A stretch of 64,000 nucleotides of DNA from Thermoplasmata archaeon (lineage in GTDB: Archaea > Thermoplasmatota > Thermoplasmata > Lutacidiplasmatales > UBA184): contig JAKIWV010000003.1 of NCBI GenBank assembly GCA_022749815.1, forward strand, positions 222,048 to 286,047, read 5' to 3'. The notes under the pieces are model-generated. The model worked only from the letters and a program-made list of their open reading frames with translations, did no database searches and had not been told where the DNA came from. The translations under genes and the position numbers were made by a program. Position 1 is the stretch's first letter. The number at the start of each line of letters is the position of its first letter. Positions 36,900 to 45,563 of this stretch are shown here, piece after piece.

Positions 36900-38030
36900 T
36901 CAGCCCCCCATCGGTGGCACACAGTGGAGCACCGGGGGACAACCGGCTTTCACGACCAGGGTGGCTAGAACGATGCTCAGGAGGGCGAGCGGAACCATTC
37001 GCATCCAGCCCAGCTTGAGGAGCTGGTCGGTCCGGATGCGGGGGAGGGACGCACGGATCCAGACGAAGATCCCGAACACGATGTAGGTCTTCACCATGAA
37101 CCAGACAATGCCCGCGAGCGGGAAGCTCGTGAGCACCGAGGGGACGTAGGAGGGCAGGGTCCATCCGCCCAGGAAGAGCAGCACGACCAGGATGCTGCCG
37201 ACGAGGGCGCGCAGATAGTCGGCGAGCATGAAGAACGCGAACAACATTCCCCCGTACTCGGTGTTCCAGCCCTCGACGAGCTCGGCCTCGGCTTCGGGGA
37301 GGTCGAAGGGGATCCGCTCCATTTCGGCGAGCATCCCGGTCAGGAAGACGATGAGGGCCAGGAAGAGGGGGACCGCGAACCAGTAGTCCCGTTGCTCCTG
37401 GACGATGGTCGTGAGGTCAAACGAACCCGCCACGATGACCACGGCAACGACCGCCAAGAGGATCGGCACCTCGTAGGCGATCATCTGGGCCGCCGAGCGC
37501 ATGCCCCCGATCAGGGAGTACTTGTTGTTGCTCGCCCACGCGCCGAGGAAGATGAACAAGGGCGCGAAGGAGAAGATCACGAGCGCGAGCAGGAGCGTCA
37601 GCGGCAAGGAGCCGCCGTTCCATCCCGTGGAGATGGGCAGGACACCGAAGATCAGGAGGGAAGTGACCATGTACGCGGTCGGGGAGAGCCAGAAGCCGAG
37701 CGGGTCGGCCTGCCCCGGTCGCACGGTGTCCTTCCGGAACAGCTTGAGGCCGTCGGCGAAGTTCTGAAGGAGTCCGGCGTACCCGACGTGCATCGCGCCA
37801 CGTCGGTCCATGAACCGGCCGAGGAGCTTCCGCTCCCACCAGATCAGCAGGATCGTGTTGAGCATGCTCGCGGCGAGGAGGATCGCGCCGAAGATCAGGG
37901 CCGCGAGGCCGGTCACGACGCCGCTGGAAGTGGCCCATCCGTTCAGGGGAGTCGGCAGAATATGCGCGAGGGCCCCCAGCAGCGCGGCCGAGAGGGTGTT
38001 CGAAACCGAGAAGAGCGTGACCATCGACAT
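36900..38030 (-). CDS. nuoH: NADH-quinone oxidoreductase-like subunit H
   Basis: 376-aa membrane subunit forming the quinone-binding E-channel with NuoB and NuoD. It contains WERKLLGRFMDRRG, GLLQNFADGLKLFRKD and the highly conserved loop ERIPFDLPEAEAELVEGWNTE. The C-terminus has two extra cysteines (KAGCPPVLHCVPP). Six nt after nuoD. Confidence 0.95.
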   Translation of the reverse strand: MSMVTLFSVSNTLSAALLGALAHILPTPLNGWATSSGVVTGLAALIFGAILLAASMLNTILLIWWERKLLGRFMDRRGAMHVGYAGLLQNFADGLKLFRKDTVRPGQADPLGFWLSPTAYMVTSLLIFGVLPISTGWNGGSLPLTLLLALVIFSFAPLFIFLGAWASNNKYSLIGGMRSAAQMIAYEVPILLAVVAVVIVAGSFDLTTIVQEQRDYWFAVPLFLALIVFLTGMLAEMERIPFDLPEAEAELVEGWNTEYGGMLFAFFMLADYLRALVGSILVVLLFLGGWTLPSYVPSVLTSFPLAGIVWFMVKTYIVFGIFVWIRASLPRIRTDQLLKLGWMRMVPLALLSIVLATLVVKAGCPPVLHCVPPMGG

Positions 38031-38036
38031 CGTACC

Positions 38037-39182
38037 TTACCGGTCACACTCCCCGACGCAGACGTCGACGCTGCCCATGATGGGGGGAATATCGGCCACT
38101 CGGTAGCCGGGGAGGTATCGCTTTGCCGCCCAGACGTTGATCAGCACGGGGGACCGGAACTTCACGCGATACGGGTGCTCGCCGCCGTCGTTGACGACGT
38201 AGGCTCCGGCCTCGCCATGGGGTTCCTCGATCATCGAGAACCCGAGTCCGGTGGGGTAGTTCCGTTTCAGCAGGTAGGACTCGTTCCCGACCGGAGCGTA
38301 CGGAGCGCCGAGCCAGCGGGGCAACTGGGCCGCCAGGACCGGCCCCGGGTGGTCGTCCAACCAATCGAGGCACTGCCGCGAGATGCGAACCGACTGTCGC
38401 ATCTCCTCCATCCGGACCAGGTACCGACCGGTCACATCGGCAGAAGTAGCTGTCGCGACGTCGAACTGGAGCCGGTCATACACCGAATACGGTCGGTCCT
38501 TCCGGAGATCCCGGTGCGACCCCGCTGACCGGAGCATCGGTCCTGTAACCCCGTAGGCGACGGCTTCCGGCGCCGGGAGCACGCCGAGGCCGTCGCAGCG
38601 TTCGTGAAAGATCGTGGAGGCGAGACAGAGGTGGTCGTACTCCACAAAGCGGTCGATGAGCCAATCGAGCACTCGCCGGCATTGGCCGGTGAATCCGAGG
38701 GGCAGATCGTTTCGGACCCCGCCCACCCGCATGTACTCGTAGGTCAGGCGCCCGCCAGTGAAGCTTTGGAAGAGGTCGAGCACCAGGTCCCGGTCCCTCA
38801 TGCCGTAGAGGAACGGGCTCATCAGTCCCAGGTCCTGCACGAACGCGGCGTACCACATCATGTGGCTGGCGATCCGTTGGAGCTCCGACGCCAGGACCCG
38901 GATGTACTCCGAACGCTCAGGCGGGGTGATGTGCAGCGCCTGCTCGGCGGCCAGGATGAACAAGTGCTCCCACGCGAGCCCGGCGACGTAACAGGTCCGG
39001 TCCATCAGCGTGATGATCTCGTTGTAGTGGCGGTCCTCCGAGATTTTCTCGATCCCCCGGTGGAGGAAGCCCAGTTCGGGTTCCACGTCCTTGATGATTT
39101 CGCCCTCGATCCGCACCCGGAGGTTCCAGAGGCCGTGCGTCATGGGGTGCTGCGGCCCCATGTTCACCCACATCTCACTCAC
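38037..39182 (-). CDS. nuoD: NADH-quinone oxidoreductase-like subunit D
   Basis: 381-aa 49-kDa-type subunit lining the quinone site. MGPQHPMTHG carries the quinone-contacting His (the usual text is HPSTHG, here Met replaces Ser). The NiFe-hydrogenase cysteines are absent, so this is a respiratory complex, not a hydrogenase. The start overlaps nuoC by 8 nt. Confidence 0.94.
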   Translation of the reverse strand: MSEMWVNMGPQHPMTHGLWNLRVRIEGEIIKDVEPELGFLHRGIEKISEDRHYNEIITLMDRTCYVAGLAWEHLFILAAEQALHITPPERSEYIRVLASELQRIASHMMWYAAFVQDLGLMSPFLYGMRDRDLVLDLFQSFTGGRLTYEYMRVGGVRNDLPLGFTGQCRRVLDWLIDRFVEYDHLCLASTIFHERCDGLGVLPAPEAVAYGVTGPMLRSAGSHRDLRKDRPYSVYDRLQFDVATATSADVTGRYLVRMEEMRQSVRISRQCLDWLDDHPGPVLAAQLPRWLGAPYAPVGNESYLLKRNYPTGLGFSMIEEPHGEAGAYVVNDGGEHPYRVKFRSPVLINVWAAKRYLPGYRVADIPPIMGSVDVCVGECDR

Positions 39183-39651
39183 TGCGCACTTTCACCTCCA
39201 GGTCCTCGGGCTCGAAGATCTTGAACGAACGGAGCAGCGGATGGTAGGCGTACCCTTCCGGCATGAAGATCCGCCGCAGGTCGGGGTGCCCCTCGAACCG
39301 GATCCCGACGAGGTCCCACGTTTCCCGTTCGTGGGCGTTGGCCGAGGGCCAGATCGGGACCGCGCTAGCGATCGAGGGGGCTTCGGCAGGTAGGTTGGCG
39401 GACAGCATGACGTAGACGCGGTCCGCGTCCGACCAGAGGGCGTAGAAGACCTCCCGGTGGTCGACCCAGTCGATCCCGCCGACCATCGTGAGGTGCGAGA
39501 AGCCCAGGTCGTCGCGGAACGTCCGGAATAGGTCCAGCGCGATCGCGGGCTCGAATCGGACCCGACCGAGGAGCCCGGGGAACCCGTCGACGCCGAGGAT
39601 GCGTGAATCGAACCTCGAAGTGAGGCTCGCCGCCAGCTCGTTCGTCTGCAC
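39175..39651 (-). CDS. nuoC: NADH-quinone oxidoreductase-like subunit C
   Basis: 158-aa 30-kDa-type subunit. The signature ERETWDLVGIRFEGHPDLRRI is present. Separate from NuoD, unlike the fused NuoCD of enterobacteria. Follows nuoB after a 43-nt gap. Confidence 0.93.
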   Translation of the reverse strand: MQTNELAASLTSRFDSRILGVDGFPGLLGRVRFEPAIALDLFRTFRDDLGFSHLTMVGGIDWVDHREVFYALWSDADRVYVMLSANLPAEAPSIASAVPIWPSANAHERETWDLVGIRFEGHPDLRRIFMPEGYAYHPLLRSFKIFEPEDLEVKVRSE

Positions 39652-39694
39652 AGTTCGTCCCGGTCCCCCTGAGCTCCCGTTCAGAAGCGGCGGC

Positions 39695-40318
39695 CTACTC
39701 GCCCCGCTCCTTGATCAGTCGCTCCAGGCGAATGATCCCGTCGAGCATGCTTTCGGGGCGGGGAGGGCAGCCGGCGATGTAGACATCTACCGGGATGAGC
39801 TTGTCCACGCCGGGGACCACGGAGTAGGCCGTGCGGAAGGGCCCGCCGCCGGTCGCGCAGTTCCCCATCGCGATCGCCCATTTGGGCTCGGGCATCTGCT
39901 CGTAGAGCGTGATGAGCTTGTGCGCCACCTTCCACGTGACGGTTCCGTTGACGATCAGCAGGTCGCACTGTCGGGGCGAGGAGCGCGGCACCACTCCGAA
40001 CCGCTCGGCATCCCACCGGGCCCCGAAGGCGGCCGCGAATTCAATGGCGCAACACGCCAGACCCCAGTGAAGCGGGAAGAGCGAGTTCCGGCCCGCCCAG
40101 TTGAAGACCGGCCGGATAAGCTTTCCTTCGGCTTGCTCCTTGAGCAGTGATGAGAGGGCCTCCTTGGCCGCCGGAATGAATTCGCGAGCGCGGAGGGCCT
40201 CAATCTCTACGAACGGAACTCCCGGCTGGTTCACGACGGGCAAGGATTGGTCCGACTGGGGGCTCTCGAGGGTCGGCAGGGTGGCCGGCTTCGCCGGGAC
40301 GGGTGTTTGGGCGCTCAA
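39695..40318 (-). CDS. nuoB: NADH-quinone oxidoreductase-like subunit B
   Basis: 207-aa subunit holding the terminal N2 cluster. Its ligands are the tandem Cys89-Cys90 (GLACCAIEF), Cys154 (MGNCATGGG) and Cys184 (IAGCPPRPE). About 60 N-terminal residues are extra and Pro/Gln-rich. ATGA overlap with nuoA. Confidence 0.95.
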   Translation of the reverse strand: MSAQTPVPAKPATLPTLESPQSDQSLPVVNQPGVPFVEIEALRAREFIPAAKEALSSLLKEQAEGKLIRPVFNWAGRNSLFPLHWGLACCAIEFAAAFGARWDAERFGVVPRSSPRQCDLLIVNGTVTWKVAHKLITLYEQMPEPKWAIAMGNCATGGGPFRTAYSVVPGVDKLIPVDVYIAGCPPRPESMLDGIIRLERLIKERGE

Positions 40319-40680
40319 ATCACGAGCCTCCGCTCACCTACGAGCGCGTAGTAGATCCCCACGATCGCTAGGGCTGTGAAACCGAACACGGTGAAGGTGG
40401 GAAGCAGGGCGTCGTTAACCGTCCGATATGAAACGCCCCAGAGGGCGAGGACGAATCCGATCACGTCAACGGCAACGAACACGATCGCGAAGGTGTAGTG
40501 CTGGGTCGGGAAGTCGATCTGGGTCTCCCCCTCGGGTTCTTGTCCGGACTCGTAGCTGAGGGCCTGAAGATACGCGCGGCGTCGCCGGGCGCCCAGGACC
40601 CGGTTGCCCAGAATCGACCCGACGCCGAAGGCGGTCGCGATGGCCGCGAAGACAAGGAAAGTGGTGACGCCAGCCCCCAT
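40315..40680 (-). CDS. nuoA: NADH-quinone oxidoreductase-like subunit A
   Basis: 121-aa three-helix subunit and first gene of the operon. YESGQEPEG is the conserved loop and [18 protein letters not shown] the acidic second helix. The operon order A-B-C-D-H-I-J-K-L-M-N is complete except for E, F and G, the NADH-oxidising module, as in archaeal Fpo/Nuo complexes. Confidence 0.93.
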   Translation of the reverse strand: MGAGVTTFLVFAAIATAFGVGSILGNRVLGARRRRAYLQALSYESGQEPEGETQIDFPTQHYTFAIVFVAVDVIGFVLALWGVSYRTVNDALLPTFTVFGFTALAIVGIYYALVGERRLVI

Positions 40681-40730
40681 TTTCGACCTTCCTTCGGCTC
40701 ACCACTCAGTCGTAGTTTGGAACCTTTTTA

Positions 40731-40740
40731 CTTTATTTAA
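40731..40740. promoter_or_regulatory. TATA element between nuoA and acylphosphatase
   Basis: CTTTATTTAA (plus) / TTAAATAAAG (minus). On the minus strand it is 51 nt before the nuoA ATG and would drive the whole nuo operon with a leader of about 25 nt. On the plus strand it is 20-29 nt before GTG 40760, suiting a leaderless acylphosphatase message. Confidence 0.6.
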
Positions 40741-40759
40741 GGTCTGACGGTAGGTGGGC

Positions 40760-41035
40760 GTGGTCGTCATCCGAATGAGACTCCGGTTCAGTGGCCGGGT
40801 GCAAGGCGTGAACTTCCGGCAGTTCGTCCGGAACCGTTCCGTCCCGCTCCAAATCGGGGGGTTCGTCCGGAATCTGCCGGACGGGACGGTCGAAGCCGAG
40901 CTGGAGGGAGACCGCAGAGCGATCGAGGAGCTCGAGCGGGCGCTCAGGGAGGAACACCGGTACGCAAAGATTGACCGCGTCGACCGCGAGGAATTGCCTC
41001 TCCAGGGGTCGACTCCCCCGGTCCAGATTCGGTGA
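40760..41035 (+). CDS. acyP: Acylphosphatase
   Basis: Small enzyme (about 91 aa) hydrolysing acyl phosphates. GRVQGVNFRQF holds the catalytic Arg and GFVRNLPDGTVE the catalytic Asn. The start is uncertain: GTG 40754, GTG 40760 and ATG 40775 are all in frame; 40760 matches the TATA spacing. It converges on the enoyl-CoA hydratase gene 10 nt away. Confidence 0.9.
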   Translation: MVVIRMRLRFSGRVQGVNFRQFVRNRSVPLQIGGFVRNLPDGTVEAELEGDRRAIEELERALREEHRYAKIDRVDREELPLQGSTPPVQIR

Positions 41036-41045
41036 CGCCGTTCGA

Positions 41046-41837
41046 TCAGGGCGGTGGAAACCGCGGCGCGCGCTTCTGGATGAACGACCGGACTCCTTCC
41101 GGGACCTCGGGACCTTGGGCGGCCTCCACGGCGTAACGGCGTTCCAGAGCAAGTTGACTCTCCAGGCTCGCGCCGCACGCCGAAACCAGCAGGCGCTTCG
41201 TGGCGGCATACGCGCGGGTCGGACCCACGGCAAGCTCCGCAGCCTTCTCCCACGCCCGGCTCTCCAGCTTGTCAGTGTCCACGATTTCGTGAACGAGGCC
41301 GAGCTCTCGAGCCCAGTCGGCGGGGACTCGGCTGGACGAAAACAACAGCTCCTGGGTTAGGCCAATCCCCACGAAGTGAGCCAGGAAGTAGGTCAAACCG
41401 CCATCGGGCACCGCTCCCAGGCGGCCGAACGCGGGAACGAGCACTGTTTCGGGGCAGGCGATGCGCCAGTCACAGGCCAACGCGAGCGACAGTCCGCCCC
41501 CCGCCGCCACCCCCGGGAGGGCTGCGAGAACCGGTTTGGGCATCCCGAGAATTTCCCGGATGGTGAGCTCCAGCTCCCCCGTGAGTTCGTGGAAAAGCCG
41601 CGCCAGGCTCCCGTCCCCCAGGTGTTCCCCCATCGAGTGGACGTCGCCCCCCGCGGAGAACGCCTTTCCCTCTCCAGTTAGGATCACGGCGCGAATGGAA
41701 GGGGTGTGCGCAACGTCCTGGAGGGCGGCCCGGAGGGCGCGAACCGAGTCCGGGTCGAGCGCGTTGAGCCGTTCGGGTCGGGCGATCCGAACCTCTGCCA
41801 CCGCCTCGCGACGTTGGGTGCGGATCGAAGAACTCAT
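41046..41837 (-). CDS. Enoyl-CoA hydratase/isomerase family protein
   Basis: 263-aa crotonase. Oxyanion-hole motifs are FSAGGDVHSMG and LPGVAAGGGLSLALACD. At the usual catalytic Glu region it reads RLGAVPDGGLTYFL, with Asp as in PaaG-type isomerases, so isomerase or hydratase activity is open. ATG 41837 is preceded by GGAGG at a good Shine-Dalgarno distance; GTG 41849 would be an alternative. The region upstream overlaps the end of the phosphoesterase gene. Confidence 0.9.
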   Translation of the reverse strand: MSSSIRTQRREAVAEVRIARPERLNALDPDSVRALRAALQDVAHTPSIRAVILTGEGKAFSAGGDVHSMGEHLGDGSLARLFHELTGELELTIREILGMPKPVLAALPGVAAGGGLSLALACDWRIACPETVLVPAFGRLGAVPDGGLTYFLAHFVGIGLTQELLFSSSRVPADWARELGLVHEIVDTDKLESRAWEKAAELAVGPTRAYAATKRLLVSACGASLESQLALERRYAVEAAQGPEVPEGVRSFIQKRAPRFPPP

Positions 41838-43314
41838 TCGGTCCTCCACTCGGCGGCAGATGGCATCCGGACCTTAAGGGTCGCCCATCCGTCGCCGTCT
41901 CTCGGTAGAATGCGGCCATCAGGGGTGGACCGACAGCGAGGGGCGCAACGGGAGTAGGTGTTGCGTGCGAAGGAATCACGACCGGCGTCGGGAGAACTAG
42001 CCAGGGCCGAGGGGCACTCGCGAAATCGAAGAACGGGGTCACGGAGGAGGCGGTGGCCACGCGGTCGTCGAGGAAACCTAGGGCCCAGTTCTCGTCCACG
42101 AAGCGAAGAAGGCTCGCCGGGTCGAGCACCGAGTGAACAACCAACCCTGGAGGCGTCCACGGACTGAGAACGACCAGCGGAACCCGGAAACCGTCGCCGA
42201 TCGTGGAACGAACGGGAGGGGTCACGGGGTCCCAGAACCCCCCGTTCTCGTCCCAGAGAACGAAGATCGCGGACGAGCTTCCGACCGGACTCCGGGCAAT
42301 CGCGTCGACGACCGAGACGGTCCACTCCTCCCCGTAGGTAACATTGGACGGTGGGTGCTCGCTCGTGGCGAAGTCATGTGACGCGTCCACGAAAGTGACG
42401 GCGGGCTGGGCCGGGCTCGAAAGCTGGGCAGACAGGTCGGTGATTGGGAGGACGCGGGCGACGATGCAAGAGTCGGCTTCGACCTGGGGCAACAGGAACG
42501 GTGTCAGATTGGCCGCACTTCCCGTATAGTCATAGTTCCAGGGAACCCCGGCGGCTTCGAGCTGGTTGAGGATGGTGGGGAAGTCGACTGCCGAGGCGGG
42601 AGGGGAGGCATCCGAAGTCCAGTTCCCGCTGGTGCCGGCGAGGTCAAAGATCCGGTTCGGCAGCGTCGGTCCGAGCACCCCCGAGAAGAACCGGTCCGCG
42701 ATCCCGTACGAACGGGCATAGGCGAAGTAGTCCGGGATTTGCTCTGCGGTATAGTAGCCCGCGGCGTCGTCCGGGCTCGGATAGCCAAGCGCGGCGGCCT
42801 GAGCGACGAATAAATTGTTCTGGCCACCGTTGTAATCGATGACGTCGGACCCACGATCGTGCGGCAGGTCGGGGGTGCTGGACCCGGCGAGGGCGAACGG
42901 ATGAATCGTGCCCGGGCCACTGACGCTTGTAGGCAAGGTCGCATTCGGTGGATACCCGAGCACGCCGGGCAGGGTGCCGAAGTAGTTCTCGAAAGCGTGG
43001 TTCTCCTTAATGATGAAAAAGACGTGCTGGATCGGGGTTCGGGACACGTGTGCCGCGGACGCTGCGAACGCGCAGGAAGCCCGGATACCCTGTGAGAGAA
43101 CCCCGACGAATCCGACTGCTACCAGGAGCACGACGAGGAGGGAGCTAACAACCCAGCGCTCGCGCGGTCGGAGCTCCTTTCCGTCCCCGGCGAATGGTGG
43201 AGTGACGAGGTGGTCGCCGGTCAAGCTCGAGGCCGAGAAGGAAGGGGGTTTCGATAGCTTTGCCGGAGCGGTTGGTGGCACGCCAGCGACCCGAAATGGT
43301 AGATAGGGTCTCAC
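41470..43314 (-). CDS. Membrane-anchored phosphoesterase (phospholipase C/acid phosphatase family), probable 3' frameshift
   Basis: PF04185-type phosphoesterase acting outside the cell. One N-terminal TM/signal segment (VVSSLLVVLLVAVGFVGVL) precedes IQHVFFIIKENHAFENYFG, the metal-binding start of the domain; FVDASHDF and LWDENGGFWDPV are later active-site motifs. As read, the frame stays open through 380 nt of the next gene on the same strand, to 41470, with non-protein-like Arg/Pro-rich text after about 41890. In the neighbouring frame the sequence continues GWATLKVRMPSAAEWRTE and stops at 41834, overlapping the next ATG as ATGA. A one-base indel near 41890 is therefore likely. GTG 43314 is chosen; ATG 43485 would overlap the divergent gene. 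Confidence 0.72.
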   Translation of the reverse strand: MRPYLPFRVAGVPPTAPAKLSKPPSFSASSLTGDHLVTPPFAGDGKELRPRERWVVSSLLVVLLVAVGFVGVLSQGIRASCAFAASAAHVSRTPIQHVFFIIKENHAFENYFGTLPGVLGYPPNATLPTSVSGPGTIHPFALAGSSTPDLPHDRGSDVIDYNGGQNNLFVAQAAALGYPSPDDAAGYYTAEQIPDYFAYARSYGIADRFFSGVLGPTLPNRIFDLAGTSGNWTSDASPPASAVDFPTILNQLEAAGVPWNYDYTGSAANLTPFLLPQVEADSCIVARVLPITDLSAQLSSPAQPAVTFVDASHDFATSEHPPSNVTYGEEWTVSVVDAIARSPVGSSSAIFVLWDENGGFWDPVTPPVRSTIGDGFRVPLVVLSPWTPPGLVVHSVLDPASLLRFVDENWALGFLDDRVATASSVTPFFDFASAPRPWLVLPTPVVIPSHATPTPVAPLAVGPPLMAAFYRETATDGRPLRSGCHLPPSGGPNEFFDPHPTSRGGGRGSDRPTRTAQRARPGLGSRPPGRPPGRCAHPFHSRRDPNWRGKGVLRGGRRPLDGGTPGGREPGAAFPRTHGGAGAHHPGNSRDAQTGSRSPPGGGGGGRTVARVGL

Positions 43315-43363
43315 GCCTAGCCGGTCGTTCGGTCGCCGGTTTCGGTGAACCAACGCCCCAGAC

Positions 43364-44557
43364 GTGATGCCCCCACCCCTCCCCCGGGATACAGTCGCGG
43401 TGGAGGCGGCGGGAACCACTCGCGTCGATCTCCTTTTCGTTGAGCAAGAAGGAATCCTGTACGTCGTCCCGGCGGCGGACCGCACCCACTGGGCCTCGGC
43501 GGCCCTCCGGGCCGGATCGGCAAGGGTCTACCGAGGGGGTGGGTCGCCCGAAGTGCGCGCCGCGTACCTCGTGGTCCGCCCGGAGCGGGTCGCGGAAATT
43601 CAGCGGATGTTCCGCGCGAAGTACGGTCCGAGGGTTTGGGAACGGTACTTCTCGCGACGGCAACGGATTCTGGCGCTCGACGCCTCCCGACCGGGGGCGC
43701 CTCGCACTCCGGACGAGCTCATTCGCGAGGAGTTCGACACCATCGCCCCTTTCTACGGGGAGAAGATCGAGACGGATCCCTTCGAGGCGCTCCTTCGGAG
43801 GCGCTCCCGAGCGCGGCTGATGCGGCTCTTCGCGGGGCGCGACCCGATTCTTGAACTAGGGTGCGGGGTCGGAGTGGAGACAGTGCCGCTACTGCGGGAG
43901 GGGCACCGGTTGGTCGCAGTCGACATTTCCCCCGCCATGCTCCAACGACTCGAAGCACGAGCCCGGGACGCCGGGGTGTCCGGCGGGCTGACCACCATCG
44001 AGGGGTCGCTCGGGGAACTGCACCGTTTGCTCGCCCGGTTCCCCGACGGCTACTTTTCGGGCGGGTTCTCGACCTTCGGAGCGCTGAACCTGGAGCCCGA
44101 CCTGAACCAGCTTCCCGTCCAACTGGCTCGGGTCTTGGTTCCGGGGTCTCCATTTCTCGGAGTGGTCCTCAACCATCTCGCCCTCGTCCCGAAACTCTAC
44201 GAGGCCGGCCTTCGAGGTCCGTCGGGCCTCTTCGTGCGCCTCCGGGGTCGGGTTCCCGCGGAAGGGATTCGTTTCCCCCTCGACATCTATCAGCTCAATC
44301 CCTATCGGTGGGCCCGAGAGTTCCGACCCTTCTTCTCCGTCGAGACCGTGACCGCCGCGGCGTCTTTCGCGCCTCCCTTCGAGTCGCCACGGCTCCTGCG
44401 CCTTGTTTCCGGTGCACCGGCGCGCCGCCTCGAACGATGGGACGCTTGGCTCTCCGACACGTGGCTCGGCCCGTGGCTCGGGGAGTGGGCGATCGTTGTC
44501 CTCCGGCGGACCGCGGAACCGGCTCCGCCTTCCGCGCGGGCCCCGGGGTCACCCTAG
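43364..44557 (+). CDS. SAM-dependent methyltransferase with N-terminal split-barrel-like domain
   Basis: 397-aa two-domain protein. The C-terminal half is a class I methyltransferase: LELGCGVGVET (about 163-173), VAVDISPAMLQRL and a hydrophobic strand with FSTFGALN. The N-terminal 110 residues (LLFVEQEGILYVVPAADRTH, FRAKYGPRVWERYF) resemble flavin/F420-type split-barrel nitroreductase domains, though this is by eye only. The target molecule is unknown. GTG 43364 and ATG 43367 are both possible. Confidence 0.75.
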   Translation: MMPPPLPRDTVAVEAAGTTRVDLLFVEQEGILYVVPAADRTHWASAALRAGSARVYRGGGSPEVRAAYLVVRPERVAEIQRMFRAKYGPRVWERYFSRRQRILALDASRPGAPRTPDELIREEFDTIAPFYGEKIETDPFEALLRRRSRARLMRLFAGRDPILELGCGVGVETVPLLREGHRLVAVDISPAMLQRLEARARDAGVSGGLTTIEGSLGELHRLLARFPDGYFSGGFSTFGALNLEPDLNQLPVQLARVLVPGSPFLGVVLNHLALVPKLYEAGLRGPSGLFVRLRGRVPAEGIRFPLDIYQLNPYRWAREFRPFFSVETVTAAASFAPPFESPRLLRLVSGAPARRLERWDAWLSDTWLGPWLGEWAIVVLRRTAEPAPPSARAPGSP

Positions 44558-44600
44558 GTCGCGCATAGCCATTTGAGGAGACTCGTGTTTGACGAGCAAA

Positions 44601-45455
44601 ATGGCCCTACACCGACGGAGGTCTCGAGCTGCTGGCATCGTGGCCAGAAAAGGGCCAGCCATTGCCTCCGCCCTTCTCGTGCTCTCCACGGCGTGGGTCG
44701 CATTCGTCCTCGCGACCGCCCCCTCCTCCGGGACATCGACGAGCGCGAGCTACCTGATTCCCCGTTCCCAGTTCAACATCACCGACCACAACTTGTCCTT
44801 CGCGACCAACATGATCCTCCTCAGCCCCTCGGTCAACGGGTCGTTCTCCCTCACGGTTTCGGACAGGCTGGTGGCGTCGCCGGCCTATGCCGCCGGCACG
44901 GAGGAACTCGAGCTCGGCATCGGACCGGGACCAAATCCGGCCGGCGGGGACGAGACCTACATCACGCCCCTCTTCATCCTTCAGGCCGCTGCGACGGGAT
45001 TCCTCCGGCTCCAGTACATCCCGTTCGCAATGAACGACACGCTCGGCTTTGTCGTGTACTCTGGAACGCCGGAACCCTCCGGCCCCTCTCCGTTCGCCGA
45101 CCACGTCATCGAGCTCCGATTCGTCCAAACCTCGGCGCTGGTTCCCCCGTATCAGCCCACCCTACCATATGGACAGACCAACGGCAACGTGACCCTCCGC
45201 CTGGACGGCCAGATCTTGGCGGGTCCCTACCCGGTGGATTGGGCGACCGTGTCAGCGTTCTACGGCTACGGACTCGCCACCGGGCGGTTCATTGGAGGAG
45301 CGGTCTACGCCAACGTTACTCAGGCCGGCTCCCTCTCCACCCCCGACACGTTGGATGGCCTCCCGCTCGTCGTCCTCGAGGGCGCCTTCGGTCTCGCCAC
45401 CCTCGCTGGCGCTGCCGGATTGATTGGGGTGTCGTGGTATCTCCGGCGCGACTGA
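44601..45455 (+). CDS. Surface protein with N- and C-terminal membrane anchors
   Basis: 284-aa protein, family unknown. Basic N-terminus and a helix at about 20-42, a Thr/Ser/Gly-rich extracellular part with sequons (NIT, NLS, NGS, NDT, NVT), then a C-terminal helix (VLEGAFGLATLAGAAGLIGVSWYL) and Arg-Arg-Asp end. ATG 44601 chosen; TTG 44589 is in frame. Similar layout to other orphan surface proteins in this window. Confidence 0.65.
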   Translation: MALHRRRSRAAGIVARKGPAIASALLVLSTAWVAFVLATAPSSGTSTSASYLIPRSQFNITDHNLSFATNMILLSPSVNGSFSLTVSDRLVASPAYAAGTEELELGIGPGPNPAGGDETYITPLFILQAAATGFLRLQYIPFAMNDTLGFVVYSGTPEPSGPSPFADHVIELRFVQTSALVPPYQPTLPYGQTNGNVTLRLDGQILAGPYPVDWATVSAFYGYGLATGRFIGGAVYANVTQAGSLSTPDTLDGLPLVVLEGAFGLATLAGAAGLIGVSWYLRRD

Positions 45456-45563
45456 TGGGTGAGGGCACAACCGTGTCCGCACCCAAACAATCCCCCGGTC
45501 GCCGACCCCGGGCGGAATCCGGCGGGGAAACGGGGTGAGTCGCGTGGACCGTTTCGAAGGGCC

